A DNA stretch of 59,169 bases, from positions 1 to 59,169 of the forward strand of contig JAAVCP010000004.1 in assembly GCA_014802265.1 (NCBI GenBank), written 5' to 3'. The translations under genes and the position numbers were made by a program. A model generated the notes under the pieces. That model saw only the letters and a program-made list of their open reading frames with translations, searched no databases and was not told the DNA's origin. Below are positions 16,835-25,070 of the stretch, piece after piece; the first letter of the stretch is position 1, and every line of letters begins with the position of its first letter. This stretch comes from Bacteroides sp. GTDB lineage: Bacteria; Bacteroidota; Bacteroidia; Bacteroidales; Muribaculaceae.

Positions 16835-17611
16835 ATGGAAAAAGATATTGACATTGACGGCATGACAATCCATTATGAGGAGAGTGGTCCTGAGGGGGGT
16901 ATACCCGTCCTCCTGATGCATGGCTGGGGGTGTGATCACACCACTGTCAGAAGCATCGCCTCTATACTCTCTCCATCCATGAGGGTTATAAATGTAGATT
17001 TGCCGGGTCACGGCAAGAGCAGTGAGCCTCCGGGCGTATGGGGGGTGGAGGATTTCACATCACTGATGGAAAAGATGGTTGTCATCCTGGATATGAAGCG
17101 TCCGGTACTTATAGGGCATTCTTTTGGCGGAAGAATAGCTATCCTTATGTCTTCCAGGAAAGACGTAGGCAAGGTGGTACTTGTAGACGCTGCCGGAATA
17201 AAACCCCGCAGATCTTTCAAATATTATTGGAAGGTCTACACCTTTAAGGCAGGGAAAAATATATTGCTTTCACTCTTTGGTAAAGAGAAGGGAGGAAAGA
17301 TGGTGGAGAAATGGAGGAGTAAGAAAGGCTCTGCCGACTATCGTAATTCTTCACCGATAATGAGAGCAGTAATGAGCCGTTGTGTAAACGAGGATCTGAA
17401 GCATGTTATGCCTGATATAAAGTCGTCAACCCTCCTCGTGTGGGGTGAAAACGACACAGCCACCCCTCTCTCTGATGCAAAGACAATGGAGAAGCTGATC
17501 CCTGATGCCGGATTAGTGGCGTTCCCTGGCTGTGGACACTACAGCTTCCTTGACAATCCCTTCGGTTTTAAAGCCGTATTAAAAGAATTTTTGAAAACTG
17601 AACTCCGTTGA
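16835..17611 (+). CDS. alpha/beta-fold hydrolase
   Basis: The 258-residue protein has the alpha/beta hydrolase pattern: oxyanion loop LLMHGWGCDHTT, nucleophile elbow IGHSFGGR (Ser), acid WGENDTATPL and catalytic histidine in GCGHYSFLDNP. The start at 16835 begins a family-like strand (MEKDIDIDGMTIHYEESG). No signal peptide, so cytosolic. The substrate is unknown. The gene lies 26 bp ahead of a membrane-anchored Mur ligase and is very probably cotranscribed, which suggests an ester or thioester step in envelope precursor metabolism rather than catabolism. Confidence 0.9.
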   Translation: MEKDIDIDGMTIHYEESGPEGGIPVLLMHGWGCDHTTVRSIASILSPSMRVINVDLPGHGKSSEPPGVWGVEDFTSLMEKMVVILDMKRPVLIGHSFGGRIAILMSSRKDVGKVVLVDAAGIKPRRSFKYYWKVYTFKAGKNILLSLFGKEKGGKMVEKWRSKKGSADYRNSSPIMRAVMSRCVNEDLKHVMPDIKSSTLLVWGENDTATPLSDAKTMEKLIPDAGLVAFPGCGHYSFLDNPFGFKAVLKEFLKTELR

Positions 17612-17637
17612 ATTAAATCCTTACAAATTTATTAAAA

Positions 17638-19242
17638 ATGAATGCGTTCTTTATAGTAATATATGTGGTGTGTGGGGTCTATATGGTGCTTAATTTCAAG
17701 CATGATATCCATATGCTTCAGCAAAATAGCTATCGTCTGTCTCGTTATTGGAAATATCTTAAGAATGACATGATGAGCGCATGGCGTCTTGTAGATGTTG
17801 CCATGCTGTTGCTTGTGTTTGCCACTTTGCTTGACCTGCGTCTTGCTTTGCTGATAGTCGGGTTCGTATGCCTGTCTAAGATATTTCTTATTTTCAGAAA
17901 GAAATTTAAGAAGCCGCTTGTGTTTACCAGTAGAGTATGGCGCATATATTGTGTGACAGCATTTCTTGCAGTGGCGGCTTACGTTGCCGTGATACTTATC
18001 ACCGGCACACGTGATAATGTGTTTGGTTTCTATCGGTCGTATGCAATTTCCATAGGGTTCCTATTATTATTATGTATCTTCTCTTGGGCAGTGGTTATGG
18101 CAGCCGTGGTTATCCTTATGCCTGTGGAGAAGATGATTAATAAAAAATATTGGAATGAGGCAGCATCTATTCTGCAGTCTATGCCTGATCTCACAGTGAT
18201 AGGAATCACCGGCTCTTATGGGAAAACAAGTACTAAGCATTATCTCAACAGAATTCTGTCAGAGCAATTTGACGTGCTGATGACTCCCGGTTCTTTCAAT
18301 ACGCCTATGGGTGTGATCCGTACTGTCAGGGAGATGATGAAACCGTATTACTCAGTTTTTATATGTGAGATGGGTGCCAAACAGAATGGTGATATTAAGG
18401 AGATTTGTGATCTTGTTCACCCTGAGATTGGTATTGTCACGGCTGTGGGACCGATGCATTTAGAGTCATTTAAGACTATGGAAAATGTGCAGGCAACCAA
18501 GTTTGAGCTTGTTGATGCATTGCCGGCAGACGGTTTGGCAGTCATAAACAATGACTTTGAATATTGCGCCTCTCGTGAGGTTGACAATGTGAAGGCTGTG
18601 CGTTACTGCGTCGGCAACAAGCAAGCGTCTAATTGCCAATATGTGGCAGAGAATATAAGATATTCTCCTGTGGGAACATCTTTTACTCTTAAAGGACCCG
18701 ATGGCATTATGATTGAATTTACAACTCGTCTTGTGGGAGCTTGCAACATATCCAATCTTGTGGCAGCCGTGATAGTTGCTTTGAGGCTTGGAATGCCTCA
18801 CGGATTGATAAAGAGGGGAGTGGCAGGTATAGAGCAGGTGGAGCATAGACTTAGCATAAAACAGACCCCGGGAGGTGTGACAATAATTGATGATGCGTTT
18901 AATTCTAACCCCTTTGGCTCCAAAATGGCTCTCGATGTGTTGTCGGGATTTCGTGACGGAAAGAGGATTGTGGTCACACCAGGCATGATAGAACTTGGTG
19001 ATCGTCAGTTTGAGCTCAACGAGACACTGGGTGAGGAAATAGCAAAATCGGTTGACGTGGCTATTGTTGTTGGTCAGTATAACCGTGAAGCGATTGTTAA
19101 AGGAATCCGTAAAGTTGGTTTCAAACAGGAAAATCTTTATGAGGTAGACAGCTTCAATGAGGCACAACAGGTACTCTCAGGTATGCTTAAAGCAGGCGAT
19201 ACCGTTCTTTATGAGAATGACCTCCCCGACACATTTAAATAG
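17638..19242 (+). CDS. membrane-anchored Mur ligase (MurF-like)
   Basis: The 534-residue protein starts with about 165 residues of membrane segments (near 3-19, 52-87, 103-123 and 133-162) instead of the uridine-binding domain of true MurF. A complete Mur ligase core follows: ATP loop GITGSYGKTST (189-199), MTPGSFNTPMGV, CEMGAKQNGDI, AVGPMHLESF, DDAFNSNPFGS and TPGMIELGD. The end (VLYENDLPDTFK) matches the MurF C-terminal domain. It should ligate an amino acid or peptide to a carboxylate with ATP, at the membrane. The true MurF of the cell is likely encoded elsewhere. It forms an operon with the alpha/beta hydrolase. Confidence 0.88.
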   Translation: MNAFFIVIYVVCGVYMVLNFKHDIHMLQQNSYRLSRYWKYLKNDMMSAWRLVDVAMLLLVFATLLDLRLALLIVGFVCLSKIFLIFRKKFKKPLVFTSRVWRIYCVTAFLAVAAYVAVILITGTRDNVFGFYRSYAISIGFLLLLCIFSWAVVMAAVVILMPVEKMINKKYWNEAASILQSMPDLTVIGITGSYGKTSTKHYLNRILSEQFDVLMTPGSFNTPMGVIRTVREMMKPYYSVFICEMGAKQNGDIKEICDLVHPEIGIVTAVGPMHLESFKTMENVQATKFELVDALPADGLAVINNDFEYCASREVDNVKAVRYCVGNKQASNCQYVAENIRYSPVGTSFTLKGPDGIMIEFTTRLVGACNISNLVAAVIVALRLGMPHGLIKRGVAGIEQVEHRLSIKQTPGGVTIIDDAFNSNPFGSKMALDVLSGFRDGKRIVVTPGMIELGDRQFELNETLGEEIAKSVDVAIVVGQYNREAIVKGIRKVGFKQENLYEVDSFNEAQQVLSGMLKAGDTVLYENDLPDTFK

Positions 19243-19381
19243 GTTTTCCTGTATGTAATAAGATTCTGCTGCTATTACTTCAAAATAGATAGTTGGCATA
19301 GAATAGAATCCGACTAAATATATCTGTATGGCTGATTATCTCGCCAAGAGCATAAAATTTTAAAAATATTGCTTCAAAATA

Positions 19382-19413
19382 TTTGGAGGATAAAAATAAA
19401 AGTATTAACTTTG
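19382..19413 (+). promoter_or_regulatory. promoter for tRNA-Ala
   Basis: TTTG (19382-19385), 20 bp, TAACTTTG (19406-19413), a full consensus match. Transcription should start near 19418, about 34 nt ahead of the tRNA. Confidence 0.8.
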
Positions 19414-19451
19414 CAGCGTTATAACTCAGAAGCATTTATAACATGAGTTTT

Positions 19452-19525
19452 GGGGCATTAGCTCATCTGGCTAGAGCGTTTGACTGGCAGTCAAGAGGTG
19501 ACGAGTTCGAGTCTCGTATGCTCCA
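19452..19525 (+). tRNA. tRNA-Ala (anticodon GGC)
   Basis: A full cloverleaf can be drawn. The acceptor is GGGGCAT/ATGCTCC with one G-T pair and the D stem is GCTC/GAGC. The anticodon stem is TTTGA/TCAAG with loop CTGGCAG, giving anticodon GGC at positions 34-36. The T arm is ACGAG-TTCGAGT-CTCGT. The discriminator is A and CCA is not encoded. A promoter precedes it and a 20-bp terminator stem follows 3 bp after it. It reads GCC/GCT alanine codons. Confidence 0.95.
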
Positions 19526-19527
19526 CG

Positions 19528-19582
19528 AAAGATAAGTTGCTGATAATACGTAAGTTATACGGATTATCAGCAACTTATCTTT
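19528..19582 (+). terminator. terminator after tRNA-Ala
   Basis: Perfect 20-bp arms (19528-19547 with 19563-19582) have a 15-nt loop and end in CTTTTGC. It directly follows the tRNA. Confidence 0.8.
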
Positions 19583-19942
19583 TGCATTTATTAGGCTTTT
19601 AAGATTAAATGTGATAAATGTCTTTACTAAAAAGACATTTGGATTTAAAATATTAGACGGTATCACCCTTGCTGCTGTCACCAAACTTCCTAACGGAATG
19701 AATAGATGAAGATGAAAGAATATCTCTCTTATACTGTCACCATCATCAATGAATTCAATAATAATGAAAAAGGTTGATTCTAAGAAACCACATTTCATAT
19801 ATTCATAGTTTGCAGTGCCTGATGCAGATCTTGAGGTCAACACCGGTATCGTTTATTATGACAAGTAAATGATATAGAACCGAGCGCAAAATCAGTAGCG
19901 AGACTATATGAAAGTATAAACTTGCTGCAATTTATAAATATC
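19583..19942 (+). other. intergenic stretch with decayed coding traces
   Basis: No intact gene is visible. Two short coding-like stretches occur. One reads FGFKILDGITLAAVTKLPNG and stops near 19710. The other, 19809-19868, reads FAVPDADLEVNTGIVYYDK and stops. They look like remnants of one or more lost genes downstream of the tRNA. No attachment-site repeat of the tRNA 3' end was found. Confidence 0.3.
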
Positions 19943-21529
19943 ATGGCAACGAAAAAGAAAATAAAATTTGACCCTGACAAGGATCGTGTCGTGACGTTCA
20001 GTCGTGACGGTGAGAAGCTATCGGAAGTGAATGGAGAATTAAAAGCCGACTTCTATAGTGGCATAGAGAAAATGTGCTATCTTAGTGATGAGTATTGCGC
20101 GTTTTATAAAGGAAAGAAAATGGGCATACTCGACAGCAAAGGGATTATGATTACTCCAGCGGAATGGGAGAGTATTAGTAAAGAAGAAGGAGAATTATTT
20201 AGGGTATCTAAGAAAAATAAGGTTACCAAAGACGTTAGTTATGGCTATATTAATTCTGAAGGTAAAGAGCTGTTCAATCCCACAGAATATACAAATGTCA
20301 ACGATGTGCACGATGGACGCATTGTAGTAAGCTGTATAGATGCAGGGAATAAAGAAGGGGCTTTTGATTTAGAAGGTAATATGGTTATAGCCCCCAAATA
20401 CCTTCGTCTTAATAGCTTCTGCAACAATTTGGCTGTAGCATGTGAAGAGAAAGGGAAAGTAGGGCTTATTGATCTTTGGGGCAATTGGGTACTTCAACCG
20501 GAATACTCAAGCATAACCGGGTTTAATAGTAATAGTAATGGTGTCCAGAAATTCAGCGTTATAGGGAAAGATGGAAAGTATGGGTTGCTTGATCAAGATC
20601 TTAATATTATAGTCGAGCCAAAGTATGAGAATATTATTGATTTTGATGATACAGAGGGATTGATATTACTGGTTATGTCTGGCGGTAAGCAAGGGGTGGT
20701 AGATAAGAATGGAAACTGGCTAATTCCCGCAGAATATGATCGGATTTACTTATACCCTAAGGACCATTACATGCAGTTGGAAAAGGATTCCCGATATGGA
20801 CTTGCCGATATGAAAGGAAGAATTATCGTAGATGATATGGAAGTGTGGGATTTGTCCTTTGAATTCGGTCTGATTTGGATAAGGCTCCAAGATGGGATAG
20901 AAATAAGGCGTGCTGACAACACTACGATCTTTAAAGGTAAAGATGCCAAAATTTTCCGGAATATTATCTTAGTTTCCTCTGAGGGTAAGCTCTGGGGTGT
21001 GATCAATAATAAAGGTGAAGAACTCTTGCCGCAGGAATTTAAGCTACCGGCTCAATTCGTAAATCAAGTACGATTCTCTGACGATCTTCTTAATCTTATA
21101 AAAGATGAAAAGACACTCTATATAAATGAAGAGGGTGAAATAAAGATTTCTCTTGATACACGAGGCTGGGCTTTCTTAAAGGACTATGCAATAATAGGTA
21201 AGAAGGATGATTATAGTATCATAAATCATTCAGGTGAGATTGTGGCTGCTCATTATTCCCACGTTAGAAATTTAGGAAACGGATACTTCTACATTAATAA
21301 TGAAGAGGAAAACGATCCGAAGATTCTTAATGTCAATAACGGTGAACAGTCGGAAATCCCGGCTCGGACGGTAGGTGAATCCAACAATGGATTAATTAAG
21401 ATTCAAGCCGCCGATGGAAATTATGGGGTGGTATCAATCTATGATGGAAAGGTTATTTTGGAACCTGTCTATTCGCAGATACTTCTGACAGCAGATGCTA
21501 TCTGGGGCTATTTACCTAAGGTGAAATGA
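19943..21529 (+). CDS. WG-repeat protein
   Basis: The 528-residue protein is built of about ten repeats of 35-50 residues. Each carries the WG-type core: a glycine-centred turn such as KMGILDSKG, EGAFDLEGN, KVGLIDLWGNWV, KYGLLDQDLN, KQGVVDKNGNWL or YGLADMKGRI, followed by PxY or PEY and a hydrophobic strand. No signal peptide or membrane segment is visible. WG proteins are common in Bacteroidetes and thought to be binding scaffolds of propeller-like or solenoid shape. I chose the ATG at 19943 (MATKKKIKF) over an in-frame TTG 7 codons up. It stands alone between the tRNA locus and a remnant region. Confidence 0.88.
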   Translation: MATKKKIKFDPDKDRVVTFSRDGEKLSEVNGELKADFYSGIEKMCYLSDEYCAFYKGKKMGILDSKGIMITPAEWESISKEEGELFRVSKKNKVTKDVSYGYINSEGKELFNPTEYTNVNDVHDGRIVVSCIDAGNKEGAFDLEGNMVIAPKYLRLNSFCNNLAVACEEKGKVGLIDLWGNWVLQPEYSSITGFNSNSNGVQKFSVIGKDGKYGLLDQDLNIIVEPKYENIIDFDDTEGLILLVMSGGKQGVVDKNGNWLIPAEYDRIYLYPKDHYMQLEKDSRYGLADMKGRIIVDDMEVWDLSFEFGLIWIRLQDGIEIRRADNTTIFKGKDAKIFRNIILVSSEGKLWGVINNKGEELLPQEFKLPAQFVNQVRFSDDLLNLIKDEKTLYINEEGEIKISLDTRGWAFLKDYAIIGKKDDYSIINHSGEIVAAHYSHVRNLGNGYFYINNEEENDPKILNVNNGEQSEIPARTVGESNNGLIKIQAADGNYGVVSIYDGKVILEPVYSQILLTADAIWGYLPKVK

Positions 21530-21583
21530 TGATGTTTCTTTTAAAGTCGTGTTAGGATTAGTTTAATAACATGTGATAAAATA

Positions 21584-21638
21584 CACTCCAGCCATGTCAC
21601 ATTACAATTATACCAATTTGTAATGATTGGTTGGAGTG
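21584..21638 (+). terminator. hairpin after the WG-repeat gene
   Basis: Outer arms CACTCCA (21584-21590) and TGGAGTG (21632-21638) enclose a second stem, ATTACAA/TTGTAAT (21601-21607 with 21618-21624). It lies 55 bp after the stop codon and is likely the end of that transcript. Confidence 0.55.
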
Positions 21639-21713
21639 ATATTTATGAGACAATAATAATATTATTTCCTTCTACTCTCCACTCTTTCCTTTATGGTCAA
21701 CTACTACATTATT

Positions 21714-21862
21714 ACAATCTCAAGAATAATGCGGCTAGGTGATGTTTCTGAATTGGGACTGCCATTTGCATCCAATATCTCCAAATTATAATTCTTCATA
21801 TATCGTCTTACCACATCTTCAGTTAGTGATTGACTTACTTTTAAGTGTACCCAACTTGATTT
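21714..21862 (-). pseudogene. remnant of an unrecognised gene
   Basis: On the minus strand a 49-codon frame reads like protein, with segments SLTEDVVRRYMKNYNLEIL and SETSPSRIILEIVIM, and then stops. It has no start codon of its own. Another frame just upstream (21860-21920) also reads protein-like, as expected after a frameshift. I could not assign a family. The rest of 21530-22041 holds only the hairpin and a promoter. Confidence 0.3.
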
Positions 21863-21989
21863 TTATCCTTGCTTCTTTGCTTCTTATGTCTGCTATCTTG
21901 AGTATAGTGTGATTACGCTTTTAAGTAATGCGGAATGCCTTAAAATGAATTTTAGATTACCCCATATGGTTGGGTAACATATTTTTTAG

Positions 21990-21997
21990 TAATTTTG
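21990..21997 (+). promoter_or_regulatory. -7 box for sulP
   Basis: TAATTTTG followed by CA, 45 bp ahead of the start codon. TTGG at 21970 is the nearest -33 candidate, but its spacing of 16 bp is short. Confidence 0.5.
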
Positions 21998-22041
21998 CAC
22001 CCCGAAATTGAACAATGTACTATAATTAATAACTAAATGGT

Positions 22042-23742
22042 ATGACCCTATCCGGACCAATTGATTTCAAACCGAAGTTGATTTCGTGTTTGAAAGACTA
22101 TTCATTTCAACGATTTAAGACAGATTTGATTGCCGGCATCGTTGTCGGTATTGTTGCCCTTCCTTTGGCAGTGGCGTTTGCTATAGCAAGTGGCGTAAGT
22201 CCATCTGTGGGACTTATCACTGCTATTATCGGTGGTTTTCTTGTGTCAGCTCTTGGTGGTTGCTCCGTTCAGATTGGTGGTCCTACCGGAGCGTTTATTA
22301 TAATTATTTACGGTATAATCGAGAGTTTCGGACTGGAAGGTCTGGCGATAGCTACCTTTATGGCAGGACTTATATTGGTTTTGCTTGGCATGTTTCATCT
22401 CGGCACAGTCATAAAGTTTATTCCATATCCGATTGTGGTGGGTTTCACCGCCGGTATCGCGTTGACCATCTTCTCCACCCAGATGAATGATTTCTTCGGA
22501 CTGGGACTTACAGATGTTCCGGCGGCATTCATTCCTAAGTGGGGTGTATATTTCAGTAATTTTGGGAATATTGACTTGGTAACTACCGGAGTTGCCTTTA
22601 TCTCATTGCTCATTATAATTGCAGTACCGAAGATTTCAAAGAAACTCCCCGGGTCGCTGATATCAATCGTTATTGTTACTTTTGGAGTATGGTTGCTTAA
22701 CAGTTATTTCCCGGAATATCATATTACTACCATCGGAGACCGTTTCGGCAACATGGCAACTGACCTTCCTCAACCTGAGGGTTTCTCTTTGTCTATGGAA
22801 ACTATAAACGCCCTTCTCCCATCGGCTTTCACAATCGCGATATTAGGAGCGATTGAGTCGTTGCTGTCAGCTACAGTGGCAGACGGTGTGACCGGTTCAC
22901 ATACGCGCTCCAATACGGAACTGATAGGGCAGGGTGTAGCCAATATCGTCGTGCCGTTTTTCGGAGGTATACCCGTTACGGGTGCCATTGCAAGAACAAT
23001 GACCAATATCACCAACGGCGGGCGCACCCCGGTAGCAGGAATAATTCACTCGGTTGTGCTCCTGCTTATCTTCCTTTTTATGATGCCGCTTATCAATCTT
23101 GTGCCGATGTCATGTCTGGCAGCGGTATTGATTATGGTGAGTTATAACATGAGTGGGTGGCGCACTGTAAAGGGTATCCTCAAAAACCCGAAGAGTGATG
23201 TATCGGTTCTTATTGTGACATTCCTCCTGACAGTGATATTCGATCTTACCATTGCAATAGAGATTGGTTTGCTCTTGGCTATCATACTTTTCCTACGCCG
23301 AGTCACTGAAAACACTCAAATTAAGGTGTATGGTGATCAGCTTGATATTGCTGAGGGTACTGAATCTACGAAACATGAAGTGCTTGATGTTGCTCATGGA
23401 GTTCAGGTGTATGAGATTGACGGTCCTTTCTTCTTCGGAATAGCCACCAAATTTGAAGAGATGACCCGTTCCACTATTGGCGATAAGCCTCTTGTCCGAA
23501 TTATAAGAATGAGAAAGGTGCCTTTTATTGATGCCACGGCTGTGCACAACCTTGAGCTACTAATCAAGTCATCTCAGGAGGATGGAATCCATGTGGTTCT
23601 ATCTGGAGTCAATGACAATGTGAAAGCCGTACTTGAGCATGTTGGTATTGATAAAATGATTGGTAAAGACCATGTCTGCCCACACATTACCATCGCTGTC
23701 AAGATGGCAAACAAACTTGCTGTCCAATTATCGGGTAAGTAA
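22042..23742 (+). CDS. SulP family inorganic anion transporter
   Basis: The 566-residue protein has the SLC26/SulP layout: a membrane domain of about 12-14 segments (residues 25-425) with LIAGIVVGIVALPLAVAFAIASG and QIGGPTGAFI in the early helices. A cytosolic STAS domain follows (about 450-560) with VPFIDATAVHNLELLI. Members move sulfate, bicarbonate or other anions, usually with H+ or Na+. The substrate cannot be told here because no carbonic anhydrase or sulfur gene is adjacent. Monocistronic, with a promoter box at 21990. Confidence 0.93.
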   Translation: MTLSGPIDFKPKLISCLKDYSFQRFKTDLIAGIVVGIVALPLAVAFAIASGVSPSVGLITAIIGGFLVSALGGCSVQIGGPTGAFIIIIYGIIESFGLEGLAIATFMAGLILVLLGMFHLGTVIKFIPYPIVVGFTAGIALTIFSTQMNDFFGLGLTDVPAAFIPKWGVYFSNFGNIDLVTTGVAFISLLIIIAVPKISKKLPGSLISIVIVTFGVWLLNSYFPEYHITTIGDRFGNMATDLPQPEGFSLSMETINALLPSAFTIAILGAIESLLSATVADGVTGSHTRSNTELIGQGVANIVVPFFGGIPVTGAIARTMTNITNGGRTPVAGIIHSVVLLLIFLFMMPLINLVPMSCLAAVLIMVSYNMSGWRTVKGILKNPKSDVSVLIVTFLLTVIFDLTIAIEIGLLLAIILFLRRVTENTQIKVYGDQLDIAEGTESTKHEVLDVAHGVQVYEIDGPFFFGIATKFEEMTRSTIGDKPLVRIIRMRKVPFIDATAVHNLELLIKSSQEDGIHVVLSGVNDNVKAVLEHVGIDKMIGKDHVCPHITIAVKMANKLAVQLSGK

Positions 23743-23756
23743 TCAGAATCAAGATG

Positions 23757-23776
23757 GTGTGTCAAAATTGGCACAC
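23757..23776 (+). terminator. weak terminator after sulP
   Basis: GTGTGTC (23757-23763) pairs with GGCACAC (23770-23776), with one wobble, around a 6-nt loop, 15 bp after the stop. Only a loosely T-rich tail follows. The remaining stretch to 23986 shows nothing else. Confidence 0.4.
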
Positions 23777-23986
23777 TATCTGTCTATATATCCTCAGACA
23801 ATTGTCTGAAAGAATTAATTTTTAAGTCGACCAGATGCAAGCAAAGAAAAAATTTAAACATCTACAAAATGTAAAAAAGCATAATTAGGAAACTATGACC
23901 ATTCTTTATACAAAATCGACTATTATTAAATGAAACCAATCAATCTATCATAGGGTTTTAATAATAAATTATTTAAAATTAGAGAT

Positions 23987-24958
23987 ATGATAGATTTTAA
24001 ATCAAGGTATTTATTAGCTAAGAATTACGACACACCACAAGTAGATAGAATCTACACCATCAGCAGTAATCCGGCAATACTTAATACACCGGAAGGAATG
24101 AATTATTTTCTCAGTCTGTTTATCCCCGCCAAAAATGTTCAGGCTGATAAAATATTAAAAGTAAGATCTTACTTTGGTAATAATGAGGTGACTCTTTACG
24201 TGTTTTATCCCGATAATAAACCCGATGGGAAACTTCCGGCTGTCTATTGGATTCATGGAGGAGGGTATATATTGGGAGAAACTGAGAAATATGGACTTCT
24301 CAACAAAGAAATGGCAAATGCTAACAATGTAATAGTAGTTAGTGTAGATTATCGGATTGCCATCCAGGCTCCTTTCCCGGCAGATATAAATGATTGCGTA
24401 TCTGGCTTGAGATACATCTTTACAAATGGAAAAGAACTCGACATAGATACAGATAAAATCATAATAAGTGGTCCAAGTGCCGGCGGTGGACTTGCAGCTC
24501 GTCTTGCTCTCTATAACAGAGACCATGACAAGTTCCCTCTCAAAGGACAAGTACTTATTTACCCTATGCTTGATTATAGGACCGGTACACCTGAGGCTCC
24601 AATTCCAAATCCATTCGGAGGACAGCTGGTATGGACTCCCGAATTGAATCAGCAGGGATGGACAGTACTGAAGGGTGGTCAAGATATTCCGGAAGATCAA
24701 ATGCCATATTATTCTGCTGCCACAGCCAAGACATTGGCTGGTTTGCCATCAACTTTCATTTTGGTTGGGAATATGGACTTATTCTCAGTTGAAGATTTTA
24801 CCTACGGACAACGACTGATTGTAGATGGTGTGCCAACTGAGTTCCATCAGCTTTACGGATTGTATCATGGCTTTGATCTCGTAGAACCGGATTCTCCACA
24901 AACTAAATTGATGAATGATTTACAGAACAAAGCAATTCAAAGAATGATAAGTGAATAA
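23987..24958 (+). CDS. alpha/beta hydrolase, HSL-type esterase
   Basis: The 323-residue protein has the hormone-sensitive-lipase-like pattern: oxyanion motif YWIHGGGYILGE, nucleophile elbow ISGPSAGGGLAAR (Ser), and catalytic histidine in YHGFDLVEPDSP; the aspartate is likely in NMDLFSVED. These are carboxylesterases that cut short-chain or acylated substrates. No signal peptide, so cytosolic. It stands alone and converges on lon. The start at 23987 is the first ATG after an AT-rich leader without a clear promoter box. Confidence 0.9.
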   Translation: MIDFKSRYLLAKNYDTPQVDRIYTISSNPAILNTPEGMNYFLSLFIPAKNVQADKILKVRSYFGNNEVTLYVFYPDNKPDGKLPAVYWIHGGGYILGETEKYGLLNKEMANANNVIVVSVDYRIAIQAPFPADINDCVSGLRYIFTNGKELDIDTDKIIISGPSAGGGLAARLALYNRDHDKFPLKGQVLIYPMLDYRTGTPEAPIPNPFGGQLVWTPELNQQGWTVLKGGQDIPEDQMPYYSAATAKTLAGLPSTFILVGNMDLFSVEDFTYGQRLIVDGVPTEFHQLYGLYHGFDLVEPDSPQTKLMNDLQNKAIQRMISE

Positions 24959-24999
24959 AATCCACAATTATCAAAATTGCTATAAACCTGTGTTAATAT

Positions 25000-25040
25000 T
25001 AACTGCCCCAAAAGTTTTTATCTAACTTTTGGGGCAGTTA
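25000..25040. terminator. convergent-gene hairpin, 17-bp perfect stem
   Basis: Arms 25000-25016 and 25024-25040 are perfectly complementary with a 7-nt loop. It lies between the esterase (ends 24958) and lon (ends 25071). No T-tract lies outside the arms on either side. Confidence 0.7.
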
Positions 25041-25070
25041 AAACTTATTATGTCACCTCATTAGTGTTAT

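Noticed and set aside
18466..19167. 233-codon minus-strand frame opposite the Mur ligase
   Set aside because: His/Cys/Ser-rich shadow of a clear Mur ligase domain, with no motif of its own.
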